From: Akkermansia muciniphila
Lineage (GTDB): Bacteria; Verrucomicrobiota; Verrucomicrobiia; Verrucomicrobiales; Akkermansiaceae
Reading direction: 5' to 3'
DNA length: 64,000 nt
Assembly (NCBI GenBank): GCA_945888515.1
Contig: CAMDAD010000005.1
Span: 1 to 64,000, forward strand
Below the pieces are notes generated by a model that was not told where the DNA came from, did not search any database, and saw only the letters and a program-made list of their open reading frames with translations. Within the stretch, counting starts at the first letter, position 1. Each line of letters starts with the position of its first letter. Of the stretch, positions 27,701 through 36,524 are shown one piece after another. The translations under genes were made by a program, and so were the position numbers.

Positions 27701-27971
27701 GGCCTATCGCTGGACGCGACGGACAGTCGCCGGAGCGAAAAGCACGGTGTCTAATCATGGCAATGGCACCTTGCCTAATCTGTGGGTGAGGGTGACGCGT
27801 GTGGGCAATGTGTTCACTTCTTTCACCAGCAGCAACGGCACGACATGGACCGACATAGGCTCTGTGACGATGACCTTGAACCAGAATTGCTTTATCGGCC
27901 TCACCGTTGCCAGCGGAGCGAAAAACTCCCTGAACACATCGCGGTTTGTCAATCTGAGTGTGACGCCATGA
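18771..27971 (+). CDS. Giant surface metzincin-type metalloprotease with Calx-beta, PA14, Ig-like and autotransporter-repeat modules (3066 aa)
   Basis: The ATG at 18771 starts a signal segment (SFGVIFVLSMLVGVLFF). Residues about 300-520 hold a zinc protease domain with HEVGHSLGLNH (about 453-463) and a possible Met-turn, SFDVMGGG. Then, by approximate position: a PKD domain (640-725), a carboxypeptidase-regulatory-like domain (725-800), six Calx-beta-type repeats (805-1490; each has variants of SGTAT.G.DYT.L and D.D), a first PA14 (about 1500-1650), one more Calx-beta (1660-1775), a cadherin-like stretch (1775-1865), a second PA14 (1865-2020), an Ig-like domain (2025-2115), a He_PIG-type repeat (2115-2210), an autotransporter-associated strand repeat (2215-2500; GELVLTNANTYTGVTVVNAG), four more He_PIG/dystroglycan-like repeats (2500-2880) and a concanavalin-like C-terminal domain (DUF1349-like, about 2885-3066). 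A large secreted or cell-bound protease/adhesin is likely. No sorting signal is recognised. The lipoprotein gene overlaps its stop by 4 bp. Confidence 0.88.
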   Translation: MKKSLTRKKSFGVIFVLSMLVGVLFFRQRPSEPLTTSAPQVSRDFRADETSVSARKERSGASSDMSENDESAPQGFGEWASAPMIAPDFAKIDAFQDWLQRWQKTDAAGRETMVEEGASLAAERRLEFKRLIMSDPKRALELSVARVIRQDLPATIVSELEKPISATGDYDVLMARPAPGEPVPDELALRYFEVEGMSYIARVFGEMTSVMSRKDIPLRGVALDRELAVAESPLRSLERGERIAIGTVVEEVCPVSGKETEALSSGEPVTAETPVVEVGERLIALCNGSHVEVLDEKYRTLVQAAGPGGASFFIDGYPGTSSRAIGNLRCLYIRGTYPDRLEQLNTEDQAAADMANTARFFSENSFGKCSLTTTITPMVVLPHTFTWYTTKDTEVNGLGLLQTHARIEARRLGYDSTQYDCIILRINGLRSGASWGGGDSVWLGWGGMDVINHEVGHSLGLNHANFWQTSDGTAYGNGANQEYGNSFDVMGGGGGFGAHYNTVSKRSVGWLPNSYMHFPRENGVYRIHAYDQPRLEENKRYGLNVAKDSIRSYNIEYHPEGGSTWQNSALVIYSGMGSNAGHLLDTTPGSSGGKADGGIMVGRTYSDLEADMHFTVLAKNDTSPPSLDIAYLRGPFPGNLAPTCTLVASATSVALGQTVTLTAHAADANGDELSYFWEFDDGTTAANSMTITRTFAAATQITAMVTVSDRKGGTVRRHVVLNVGSHGRHTVSGLVLLNGQPLRDVRVASGSKFCFTSDDGSYALAGLNTGSQTLTATLNGHTLTPDFVNPLTVLSGGNTANWSATVSTPFVTIVANADATENGSAGSFTLTRTGDTTAAMTVRVSPQGGTATKTTDYTFLPDFVTDGSYRSFTIPAGQSSLTVSVNAVNDTSAEGPETITLQLASNGNYLSGRANAMTMSIVDDDTALPQVALRMIDPYALESPAESGTLLLTRTGSTASSLAVVLTWTGTATNGTDYASLPTSAVIPAGQSSVALSVNPLNDALIEGPEDAIATIVSNAAYLRDASALSGTVTITDDDTPVVSLTVIDSSASEAGPDSGVFLVTRTGSTAAPLKVYYGISGSAYHGTDYAALAGEITIPAGATSAPIVITPYADDLGEPAESVTISLTTFNNTYSMAEDHRFSVTIEDASDVPVVAVRTGTVGVEGGANATVIFRTMGSAKGSVVVNYTVSGTATEGLDYTSLSGVVTLPAAGPSDVTVAIPVLNDVAPEPTETLFVKITPATGYRVYNDGSATVFIRDNDSGDRVMVSTYNDTPAEGGGTGRFYIHRAGATTTELVVNYSLSGTATSGVDYTGLTGTATIPAGEVGVNVPFAVSEDILAEGTETVTLQLVEAAGYGLDLPSFATFEIGDNDALPITVGFQSATSTTTEQLTALGEYRDIAVVLSAASASTISVRYASGGGVAMGDDVDWAFVDAASGNEIMPQGLLTFAPGVTARNIRIRVKNDHRIEPIESLIIELRAPFGAGLASGLSRHTMMVGDTSVSGLVLEERWSGSTTYSNQAWANTAPTFTGFLTSFTPAQNVADNYSRRLTGQIVAPVSGAYRFWIASDDDSRLYLSSNSSAANRVLIASMSGWTSYQNWDANASQRSALINLVAGQSYYMEVQHLEGGGGDHVSVAWEAPGISRQAIPAQSLESQATRYVRLVHSSISCRESDGADTQLVAILDRPAGASSVSVEYAVSGTATLGQDYILPSGPLIFAPGEQMKTIPLTLLTDSAAEMPESIVLSLTNSSGMVASNPARATITLIDDKAPVVATQVLTARSNMTSGTVLGTASASAASGRSISSWSIVAGNTAGLFSVNAAGVISLVNPAALPQPGSRGLLLRAVDNLGASGDGLITIDCNPPTVSGVREQRWSGATAYNNQSWTGTTNYSGVLSTYTTSQNVADTYSRRLTGYLRPPATGQYTFWIASDDASRLFLSTDTSEGNKVQIANLSGWTNFQSWDSNASQKSVAVPLVAGQIYWLEVHHQEGSGGDHVSVAWSGPGISRETIPARAIYLPGSPASSPVPAMVALTSPLAGSSFTAGESIELTADVLVGSESVEAVNYYQNSNLIASANTAPYAVSWDTAPVGSHVLTARVITSGGSVSSGPVTVQVISGNLAPVFMSDPVNAGATAPGQPFDGTVANSATDANAGDVLAFSKVSGPGWLSVAANGALSGTPTSADVGSNEFTVRVEDQLGAFATATLIIDVVPQELRWMEPSGGSWNQSSHWWGGYMANGIGATALFDTLNLTSSAMVTLDGNRTLGQLRMGDTTPSHQWTLASGSGGVLTLDVSTGQPSIVIANQTTTITAAISGDKGLVKSGSGELVLTNANTYTGVTVVNAGTLTVQQALGSATGASSVMVATGATLGGMGAITGAVSVSGTLSAGGNMVGQLSTAALALNDSPTLVWQVADWAGTAGVASDLVLASSLQLSGLTQATIVLQESNLVNFTNASKVFPLIRTTSGVTGFSAAQFVVDASALPQATGTWSVALIGNDLMLQYTRSNTAPTFTTDPVELASAAEDQNCVRNIATAVNDPDLNEVLTFEKLSGPAWLQVQANGTAFGVPGNADVGWNEWSVRVTDSFLTSATATLRVLVTNVNDAPVFQSNPMNFGTVLQGSSIAANLSSEAVDIDAGDVLQFSKVSGPVWLSVAGNGVLSGTPGNGDVGENSFVVRVTDATGAFHDSTLTLTVLNVNDAPTFLTQPIAGGMVKALGTFSGSLSGTAEDIDVGDSLSFRKVSGPAWFNIASNGVMSGSPAAGDVGANVFLVRVTDAAGAFAEANLSITVNPSNVAPSFLSNPLTGASAVRDNVYVATLAGSAVDANPGDTLSFSKVSGPAWLTVAANGALGGTPTISQLGANSFVVRVIDGDGASAQSTLNIRVMSLPLPWVGANIGSGNLAGSARFLNGAYTLSGSGVFTGSADGGYYVYQSLIGDGEISTRIDQMQNTGTSSRVGVMIRNTLADNAQYTAMTATGTGAYRWTRRTVAGAKSTVSNHGNGTLPNLWVRVTRVGNVFTSFTSSNGTTWTDIGSVTMTLNQNCFIGLTVASGAKNSLNTSRFVNLSVTP
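23280..24830 (+). repeat. Two homologous PA14-type modules inside the giant protein
   Basis: Residues encoded at about 23280-23740 and 24370-24830 are near copies: EERWSGSTTYSNQAW against EQRWSGATAYNNQSW, and later QNVADNYSRRLTGQ against QNVADTYSRRLTGY, FWIASDDDSRLYLSS against FWIASDDASRLFLST, and GGGGDHVSVAWEAPGISR against GSGGDHVSVAWSGPGISR. A Calx-beta and a cadherin-like module separate them. It reflects internal module duplication and is not a mobile repeat. Confidence 0.85.
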
Positions 27972-28774
27972 TGCGATTTTCGGCAGTGGTATGGATGAGT
28001 TGGCCTCTGTGGTTCGCTTGCGAAAAACAGGAGCAGTCCATCGATGGCGTCACATCTGAGGAGTCCAGTGGCATACGAAATTCTACCGGGATTTCTCAAT
28101 CACGTCGATCTCACGAATCGGCACAACTGCACCAGACCACGTCCGCTGAAGAACAGGAGGATGCCGTTGTGAGGAAAATTTGGGATAGCATCTCTGCGGA
28201 TCCTGCAGCGGCATGGTCGTCTGTGGAATCTCAGGCTCTGCCGGAAGATCAGCGGCGCTCACTATTGGCGCAATGCACTACCATCTACACGCTTCAGGAT
28301 CGGGATGCAGCCCTTCAATGGGCTGAAAATGCTACGCTGGGAGAGGAGAGAGAATTTGCCATTTCTCGAATCGCAGTAGCTTGGGCGGCTTCCGATCCGA
28401 AAGCAGCGGCGGAGTTTCTCAGATCGAAGGGTATTGCAGGACACGATGACGAGGTAGCCGCGGTTCAAATTTTGCAATTATGGGCGCAACGTTCAGGCCC
28501 AGAAGCGTCGATCTGGGCCTTCTCTCTGCCCTCGGAGTCTCTCCGCCAATCGGGCTTAGAGGCCGTGAGTGAACAATGGTTGATCCATGACGCGGCGGGA
28601 TGTGGTGAGTGGTTGTCTCGGCAAGAGACCGGTCCATTATACGATGCCGTTGTCGCCGCCGCCGCGGAAGTCCTAGACCGTCATATTCCGGAAATACGCC
28701 AGTTGTATCTGCAGAGATGGCCCGCGGAACTGCGCCAGCGTGTAGCGATGCCCTCGGATCCGACGACGAGATAA
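27968..28774 (+). CDS. Lipoprotein of unknown function (268 aa)
   Basis: Start ATG 27968 overlaps the stop of the giant protease gene (ATGA), so the two are translationally coupled. The first 18 residues are a short hydrophobic signal ending at Cys18 (SWPLWFACE), a weak lipobox. The rest is helical: a polar linker, then repeated segments such as ADPAAAWSSVESQALPEDQR, VAWAASDPKAAAEFLRS and WLIHDAAGCGEWLS. The SDPKAAAEFL-like pattern recurs in exported repeat proteins of Verrucomicrobiota, whose function is not known. Its coupling suggests a partner role for the large surface protein. A longer upstream frame inside the giant gene is a shadow. Confidence 0.75.
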   Translation: MMRFSAVVWMSWPLWFACEKQEQSIDGVTSEESSGIRNSTGISQSRRSHESAQLHQTTSAEEQEDAVVRKIWDSISADPAAAWSSVESQALPEDQRRSLLAQCTTIYTLQDRDAALQWAENATLGEEREFAISRIAVAWAASDPKAAAEFLRSKGIAGHDDEVAAVQILQLWAQRSGPEASIWAFSLPSESLRQSGLEAVSEQWLIHDAAGCGEWLSRQETGPLYDAVVAAAAEVLDRHIPEIRQLYLQRWPAELRQRVAMPSDPTTR

Positions 28775-28857
28775 AAAATTCCCTTTTGTCCCGAACTCAT
28801 TTTTTTTGCAAGATGGGCAATTGGTGCTAGCTTCGTGCGCCCCAGTGGCACCGATAA

Positions 28858-31089
<2,232 letters not shown>

Positions 31090-31193
31090 GTGCATGGACT
31101 GCGTTTGCCGCAGGGGTCCGGTTCTCCCGCACGGGAAACCTTGACCCTTGTCGCAAATGAGCTGCATTCCGATCGCGCGGTCTCACCTTACCC

Positions 31194-31221
31194 TTGCACT
31201 GCGGCATTTTGCTGCCATACT
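31194..31221 (+). promoter_or_regulatory. Sigma70-like promoter candidate for hisB
   Basis: TTGCAC (31194-31199) and CATACT (31216-31221) are separated by 16 bp and lie 45 bp upstream of the hisB start. The match to the -35/-10 consensus is moderate. It is the only clean pair I see in the katG-hisB gap (31090-31266). Confidence 0.4.
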
Positions 31222-31266
31222 GCGCGTTGTCTGTGCATGACAGCGCGGCACTAGCTCATTACTACC

Positions 31267-31854
31267 ATGGCACGCATTTCCACACAAAGGCGCAAGACAG
31301 CGGAGACGGACATTGTGTTGTCCCTCGATCTCGATGGCTCGGGAAATTCCACGATTGAGACGGGCATCGGCTTTTTCGATCACATGCTCACGCTGTTTTC
31401 CCGCCACAGCCTGATCGATCTGAACGTGAAAACGATCGGCGATCTGCACATCGATGCGCACCACACCGTGGAGGATACCGCGATCGTGCTCGGTGATGCT
31501 TTGCGCGATGCGCTCGGATCGAAGGAGGGAATCACCCGCTACGGACATGCGTATCTGCCCATGGATGAAACGCTGGCGCGTGTGGTGATCGATCTCTCGA
31601 ACCGTCCGCATTTGGAGTTTCGGACGCCGCCGAATACGGCATCGGCTCCGAATTTCCCGCTCACATTGACCGAGGAGTTTTGTCGCGCTCTGGCTAGTAA
31701 CTTGCGTTGCAACCTGCACGTCGAGCTACTCTACGGTCGCGATGGGCATCACATTGCCGAGGCGATTTTCAAAGGCATCGCGCGCGCCCTGCGCACCGCC
31801 GTTACCGTCGATCCACGTGTCAAAGGCGTGCCCTCCACCAAGGAAGCCCTCTAA
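31267..31854 (+). CDS. hisB: Imidazoleglycerol-phosphate dehydratase
   Basis: A 195-residue monofunctional dehydratase that makes imidazole acetol phosphate in histidine synthesis. It shows the two half-repeats with their metal-binding histidines: TGIGFFDHMLTLFSRH and the DLHIDAHHTVEDTAI signature in the first, then RDGHHIAEAIFKGIARAL in the second. ETDI near the N-terminus and LARVVIDLSNRP are also typical. No phosphatase domain is fused, unlike the enterobacterial enzyme. hisH begins 6 bp after its stop. Confidence 0.97.
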   Translation: MARISTQRRKTAETDIVLSLDLDGSGNSTIETGIGFFDHMLTLFSRHSLIDLNVKTIGDLHIDAHHTVEDTAIVLGDALRDALGSKEGITRYGHAYLPMDETLARVVIDLSNRPHLEFRTPPNTASAPNFPLTLTEEFCRALASNLRCNLHVELLYGRDGHHIAEAIFKGIARALRTAVTVDPRVKGVPSTKEAL

Positions 31855-31860
31855 CGCATC

Positions 31861-32472
31861 ATGTCCGCCACTGTTTTGATTGATTACGGCGCTGGGAACT
31901 TGCGCAGTGTGGCCAATGCCTTGCACAGTCTGGATGCCGAGGTGCTCATCGTCAGCAAGGGTGACGATTTCCCCGAACATCCCGCCCGCGTGATTTTGCC
32001 GGGTGTGGGGTCGTTTGGTGATTCGATGGAAGAACTTACGCGGCGCAATCTTGCTGATCCGGTTCGCCGTGCCATCGCCGCAGGCGTACCATTTTTGGGC
32101 ATTTGCGTGGGTTATCAGCTGCTTTTTGAAGGCAGCGAGGAAAGTCCGGGCATCGTGGGATTAGGTGTTCTCAAAGGTCAGGTGAAACGATTTCTGCCTG
32201 GAAAAAAAATTCCGCACATGGGGTGGAATGCGGTTTGTCCGACTCACTCGGATCATCCTTGCTGGCATGGTTTGGAAAAAAATCCGTATTTTTATTATGT
32301 TCACTCGTATTTTCCAGATCCTGTGGACAAGGGCATCATCGCCGCAACCACCGAGTATGAAGAAACTTTCGCCGCCGCCGTGATACGCGATCATTTGTGG
32401 GCTGTGCAATTTCACCCAGAAAAAAGCCAGGACAGTGGCCTGCAGTTGCTGCGGAATTTTCTGGTGCAGTGA
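31861..32472 (+). CDS. hisH: Imidazole glycerol phosphate synthase glutaminase subunit
   Basis: A 203-residue class I glutamine amidotransferase that supplies ammonia to HisF in histidine synthesis. The N-terminus VLIDYGAGNLRSV is diagnostic. PGVGSFGD holds the oxyanion strand, FLGICVGYQLLF the nucleophile Cys82, and WAVQFHPEKSQ the catalytic His and Glu. The subunit requires HisF, which is not in this window. It follows hisB by 6 bp and converges with lnt, whose stop is 6 bp beyond. Confidence 0.96.
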   Translation: MSATVLIDYGAGNLRSVANALHSLDAEVLIVSKGDDFPEHPARVILPGVGSFGDSMEELTRRNLADPVRRAIAAGVPFLGICVGYQLLFEGSEESPGIVGLGVLKGQVKRFLPGKKIPHMGWNAVCPTHSDHPCWHGLEKNPYFYYVHSYFPDPVDKGIIAATTEYEETFAAAVIRDHLWAVQFHPEKSQDSGLQLLRNFLVQ

Positions 32473-32478
32473 TTGGTG

Positions 32479-33849
32479 TTAGCGCGTTTCGCGTGGGATA
32501 GATCTGCGTTTTGTCCAGAGCACTATGGTTCCGATGATCGTGAGGGCAGCGACGAGGTAGGGGAAAAGCCAGCCGTAGCGGATATACGGCGTGTTTTCGA
32601 CACGAAGTCCCACGCGTGAGGTCAGAACTCCATCTTGCATCAGTGGGAGCGAGGCGCGTCGTTTCCCATCGGGACTAATGACCTGCGTCACTCCGGACGT
32701 CGCACAGACCATATACCACCTGCCCGTTTCTACCGCGCGCAAGCGGAATAACTCGGCGTGCTGTCGATGCTGCCGTGCCGACCAATGCTCCGCATCCATA
32801 CTGGGTGCCAAAAATACGTGCGCGCCAGCTGTCGCCATGCGCCGTGGGACTTCGGTGTAGTCGTTATCGAAGCAAATCGGCGTGGCGATAGCTCCAAAAC
32901 GCGTGACGATGGGTAGGGCTGTTTTACCTGGTGTGCCATCGTTCATGAAATGCACTGGGCGGTTTTTGGCATGGGAGCCGATGACTCCCTCCGCGCCGAT
33001 GACCAAAGCTTCATTCCACGCACCATCTCCCTCGATGCGTCTTTGTCCGAGAATGATGAGAGAGTTTTTTTCGCGAGCCAGTGCGGTGAGTGGTTCGATG
33101 CCAAGTTGATGGTCTCGCCCCCAGCGATTGGTTTGCACATCCTCGAAGACCGAGTATTCCGGCCAGAGGATAATGCCATCGCGGAAATTGCTTTGCTGGG
33201 TGCGCTCGATGTAGGTAAAAAAATCGCAGTTCTCACTCTGCACTGCCATCACGGGGATGGAGTTTTGTGGATCGATGGGATCGCTGTCACGGACGGGCAC
33301 GGACAAGAGAAGAGCTATCAGCAAACAGTTTCCATGACGCCATTGCGGGCGACGCAGATCGATCATGCTCGCCGCCAACCAAGCGACTAAAAAGCTTGCC
33401 CCATACACGCCAATCCACGGTGTGATTCCGATTGGTCCCATCGCCGTGCCAGCCGTGATCCAAGGAAAGCGCAGGGTGAACCACTCACAACGAAAATATT
33501 CCACGCTCGACCACACCATGGCGATGTAAAGCGGCCACCACGCAGCCTGTTTCCAGCGTATGCTACTCCAGGCAATGATGCTGGCGGAGATGCCGCAGAA
33601 TAAGGCGAGAATCAGCCACAGCGCGATCGCTGGTGCGGTAAAAATACTCCACAACCACGAGAGAGAAACGCCATACAAAACAAAGCCGTACAGAGTGCCC
33701 AAGCGAAAAGCCAACTTCGTGCTCAATCCGCGCAGGCTGGTAAATAAAGCCAGCAATGAAAACACCATCAACCACGAGGGTAAGAGGGAGAGCGACCACA
33801 TCACAGCAGGAATGGCAGCCGCTAGGATCACGACGATAATGCGAATCAT
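32479..33849 (-). CDS. lnt: Apolipoprotein N-acyltransferase
   Basis: A 456-residue inner-membrane enzyme that adds the third acyl chain to lipoproteins. The N-terminal part has about six membrane helices (IPAVMWSLSLLPSWLMVFSL, then LYGFVLYGVSLSWLW and later segments). The periplasmic nitrilase domain has its three catalytic motifs: IILWPEYSV (Glu), IGSHAKNRPVHF (Lys) and TPICFDNDY (Cys). A last membrane helix (LVAALTIIGTIVLW) closes it. It is shorter than the roughly 510-residue E. coli enzyme but keeps all catalytic residues. Its presence fits an outer membrane carrying triacylated lipoproteins such as that at 8927. Confidence 0.93.
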   Translation of the reverse strand: MIRIIVVILAAAIPAVMWSLSLLPSWLMVFSLLALFTSLRGLSTKLAFRLGTLYGFVLYGVSLSWLWSIFTAPAIALWLILALFCGISASIIAWSSIRWKQAAWWPLYIAMVWSSVEYFRCEWFTLRFPWITAGTAMGPIGITPWIGVYGASFLVAWLAASMIDLRRPQWRHGNCLLIALLLSVPVRDSDPIDPQNSIPVMAVQSENCDFFTYIERTQQSNFRDGIILWPEYSVFEDVQTNRWGRDHQLGIEPLTALAREKNSLIILGQRRIEGDGAWNEALVIGAEGVIGSHAKNRPVHFMNDGTPGKTALPIVTRFGAIATPICFDNDYTEVPRRMATAGAHVFLAPSMDAEHWSARQHRQHAELFRLRAVETGRWYMVCATSGVTQVISPDGKRRASLPLMQDGVLTSRVGLRVENTPYIRYGWLFPYLVAALTIIGTIVLWTKRRSIPRETR

Positions 33850-34056
33850 AGAAGCAGTTTATCTCAGCGTTGGAGAGATACAATCAGAAATGGGTGACTG
33901 TCATAGTGTATGAGAGACGCGTGGTTTAGCAGAAGGTAAATTCTGCCGAGCATTAGATTTGCCTGCACTGTCGGATTCGAATGATTACCCAGCAAGCTTC
34001 CGCAAAATTCCACACTCCGCTATCGACCAACGGATTTCTTGCGCTAGGCTGCGGGC

Positions 34057-35073
34057 GTGTACTCTTTGTTTCGAGACTTGCTCTTTCGACTGAATGCGGA
34101 AACCGCACACCATTTTTCGCTCGCCTCCCTGCGGTTGATGGAAAAATCTGGGCTGCTGCGTTTGCTCTTTCCTGCCACGGAATGCATCTCGCCTGTTGAG
34201 GTGATGGGATTGACATTTCCCAATCGCATCGGCCTCGCGGCGGGACTTGATAAGGAAGGAAATACCATCGACGCGCTCGGTCGTCTCGGCTTCGGGTTCA
34301 TCGAAATCGGAACGATCACGCCGCGCCCGCAAGCGGGAAATCCCAAGCCGCGTTTGTTTCGCTTGATCGAAGAGGAGTCCATCATCAATCGCATGGGCTT
34401 CAATAATCCCGGCATGGAGCAAGGCGTAATCAATGTGCGCGGCACTCGCGATTACGCGGGTATCATCGGTTTCAACATCGGCAAAAATAAGGACACGCCT
34501 AACGAAAAAGCCGATGACGATTACCTGCAATGCCTGCGCGCCGCCTATCCAGTGGCCGATTACGTGACCGTCAATCTATCCTCACCAAACACGCCCGGCC
34601 TGCGAGATTTACAAAATGCGGAGAGCACCGCGAAACTGTTAGCTACACTTAAAGCCGAGCAAAAACTTCTGCAACAACAGCACGGTAGGTATGTGCCCAT
34701 CACTTTCAAGGTCGCACCGGATCTGGCCGATGACCACATCGATGCGCTGGCGGAGGTGTTTCTCGCGGGCGGGCTCGATGGCCTTATCGCCACCAATACC
34801 ACATTGTCGCGTGCGGGAGTGGAGCATCATCCCCTGCACTCGCAGGCGGGGGGCTTGTCCGGACCTCCGGTAAAAAATCTCAGCACGCACGTGATCCGAC
34901 GTTTCGCCAGCCGTCTGCAAGGGCGCATTCCCATCATTGGCGTCGGTGGGATTTCATCGGTGGATGATGCGAAGGAAAAACTGGATGCTGGCGCGACCTT
35001 GCTGCAGCTCTATACATCCTTCATTTATCAAGGCCCGCCGCTGGTTCGCGATTTGGTGAATAAAGTGGGCTGA
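34057..35073 (+). CDS. pyrD: Dihydroorotate dehydrogenase (quinone), class 2
   Basis: A 338-residue membrane-associated flavoprotein oxidising dihydroorotate in pyrimidine synthesis. The N-terminus (YSLFRDLLFRLNAETAHHF) is the amphipathic extension that marks class 2 enzymes. Motifs include GLAAGLDKEG, FIEIGTITPRPQAGNPKPR, RMGFNNPG, IGFNIGKNKDTP, NLSSPNTPGLRDLQ (catalytic Ser in the NxSSPNT motif), TFKVAPDLADD, TNTT, GGLSGPPVK and GVGGISS. A GTG initiates at 34057; homologues start at this point, right before YSLFR. No obvious Shine-Dalgarno. A small gap of 173 bases without a gene follows. Confidence 0.96.
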   Translation: MYSLFRDLLFRLNAETAHHFSLASLRLMEKSGLLRLLFPATECISPVEVMGLTFPNRIGLAAGLDKEGNTIDALGRLGFGFIEIGTITPRPQAGNPKPRLFRLIEEESIINRMGFNNPGMEQGVINVRGTRDYAGIIGFNIGKNKDTPNEKADDDYLQCLRAAYPVADYVTVNLSSPNTPGLRDLQNAESTAKLLATLKAEQKLLQQQHGRYVPITFKVAPDLADDHIDALAEVFLAGGLDGLIATNTTLSRAGVEHHPLHSQAGGLSGPPVKNLSTHVIRRFASRLQGRIPIIGVGGISSVDDAKEKLDAGATLLQLYTSFIYQGPPLVRDLVNKVG

Positions 35074-35246
35074 TGCCACGTTCAAGCCCTGGTGGGCTGA
35101 TGGGTCTTCAAATGGGCGCGAACAAGGATCGAGCCGCTGCCTCTTACGGTGCCTCACCATACCGATAGGATCATCTCATCGGAGGTAGCAATCACGAATC
35201 ATAAAACGAATCGTGTGAAAAAGTAGAGCTAATCGTTTTTTTATTG

Positions 35247-35717
35247 TCACGGTAAAATATCATCATAGATGCCGGGGTCACTACCCTCGATGACCGTGGC
35301 TCCGCAGGCCTTGGCGTAGAATTCGCGCGGTCCAACGCCGCCGATGATGGCGTAGGCGTAGCCCATCTCTTTCATGGCTTCGAGACACTTGAACAACAAA
35401 GCCTTGCCGATGCCCATGCCGCGCGCGGCTTCGTCCACTCCGGTGGGGCCGAAGTAGCCGCGCATTGTCGTTTCATAGCAGGCGAAGCCGAGGATGGCCT
35501 TGTCTTTGGTCGCGATGAAGCAACTCACGGGCTGCCGTGAGAGCGCCACTTCGATCTCGCTCACCCACTTCGGCGAGAAATGCTTGCGCGCGAACTCGGC
35601 GACCGTGTGTTTTTCAAAGGCGCGGGCGCGTCGCAGCGTGACCCCGTGCGCGTCCACCGTTTCATACAATTCCTTCGCTTCGGGCAGCGCATACAATCGA
35701 ACCAGCATGTCAACCAT
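35247..35717 (-). CDS. GNAT family N-acetyltransferase
   Basis: A 156-residue acetyl-CoA-dependent transferase. The GNAT fold is visible as an N-terminal arginine-rich helix region, FIATKDKAILGFACYE (strands), the acetyl-CoA-binding signature TGVDEAARGMGIGKALLFKCL with the Q/RxxGxG/A-like RGMGIGKA, and AIIGGVGPREFYAKACGATVI in the C-terminal strand. The acceptor substrate is unknown. ATG at 35717 or 35708. It is transcribed away from the HD gene across a 150-bp gap. Confidence 0.85.
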   Translation of the reverse strand: MVDMLVRLYALPEAKELYETVDAHGVTLRRARAFEKHTVAEFARKHFSPKWVSEIEVALSRQPVSCFIATKDKAILGFACYETTMRGYFGPTGVDEAARGMGIGKALLFKCLEAMKEMGYAYAIIGGVGPREFYAKACGATVIEGSDPGIYDDILP

Positions 35718-35867
35718 GCGAGCATGCTAGCGACTTTCCTCAACGCTGCCAATCGGCAAATGCGGAACGCGGGATGAAACACGGAATTGCCTTGCGCCGC
35801 ACTTCGAATCTTTTTATCGATGGGTGTTACCAGAGCATCGCCTCACAACATCTCTCTTCACACACTC

Positions 35868-36500
35868 ATGGAATACGCAACCCGGCAACGATGGATGGAA
35901 TTGGTCGAATTTCTCGGCGGCAGCAAGCTTGCGTCGCAGCAGTGGTTTGATCGCTTGGCCCGCTGTTACCAAGAACCGCACCGGCGTTATCATACGTTCC
36001 AGCACCTGGAGGAATGCTTGGAAGAGTTGGATGAGATCGAGGGCGATGAGGAACGCTTGGCTCTGATCGAGGTCGCCCTCTGGTTTCACGATGCCGTCTG
36101 CCAACCGGGCTCCGCCACCAATGCCACGCTCAGCGCCTCACTGGCGAAGGAGTTCTTGTTAGAGTGCCAGGCGTCGGATTCCGTGATCGAGTTTGTTCAC
36201 GACATGATCTTGTCCACGCAAGATCATCTTGCCAAAGATGACCCGGATGCCGCCATCATGATTGCATTGGATCTGAACATCTTCGCCCGTAGCCCGCAGC
36301 GCTATGCCGCTTACGAAAAACAACTGCGCGAGGAATCGGCCAGCGTGCCATTCACGGAATACGCAGCGCAACGGATTGCGTGGCTGCAAGGATTCCTCGA
36401 TCGTCCTGTGATCTACGAAAGCGAAACGATGCGTGACATTTACGAAGACCAAGCACGCTTTAACCTGGAAGAGGGAATCAAGCGTCTCGGGCAGGGGTGA
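35868..36500 (+). CDS. HD-superfamily metal-dependent phosphohydrolase (COG4339)
   Basis: A 210-residue protein of the predicted HD hydrolase family COG4339. Metal-binding motifs are RYHTFQHLEECL (first His), ALWFHDAVCQPG (HD pair) and the later ILSTQDHLAKDDPDA and LDLNIFARSP. The end has ITYEDQARFNLE-like residues (IYEDQARFNLE). Some database entries mislabel this family as an NMDA receptor subunit homologue; that name has no functional basis. Substrate unknown. ATG 35868 was preferred to an upstream start at 35787 because the extra N-terminus is not family-like. It converges with rimO with 24 bp between stops. Confidence 0.85.
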   Translation: MEYATRQRWMELVEFLGGSKLASQQWFDRLARCYQEPHRRYHTFQHLEECLEELDEIEGDEERLALIEVALWFHDAVCQPGSATNATLSASLAKEFLLECQASDSVIEFVHDMILSTQDHLAKDDPDAAIMIALDLNIFARSPQRYAAYEKQLREESASVPFTEYAAQRIAWLQGFLDRPVIYESETMRDIYEDQARFNLEEGIKRLGQG

Positions 36501-36524
36501 GCCTGAAAGAAATGCCACGTGGCA

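Noticed and set aside
33984-34010. T-loop-like GGATTCGAATGA upstream of pyrD, as a possible tRNA
   Set aside because: No acceptor, D or anticodon stems can be folded around it.
35160-35235. CACGA...TCGTG arms and T-rich run downstream of pyrD, as a terminator
   Set aside because: Only 5 bp of stem with a long loop and the T-run is about 20 bases away.
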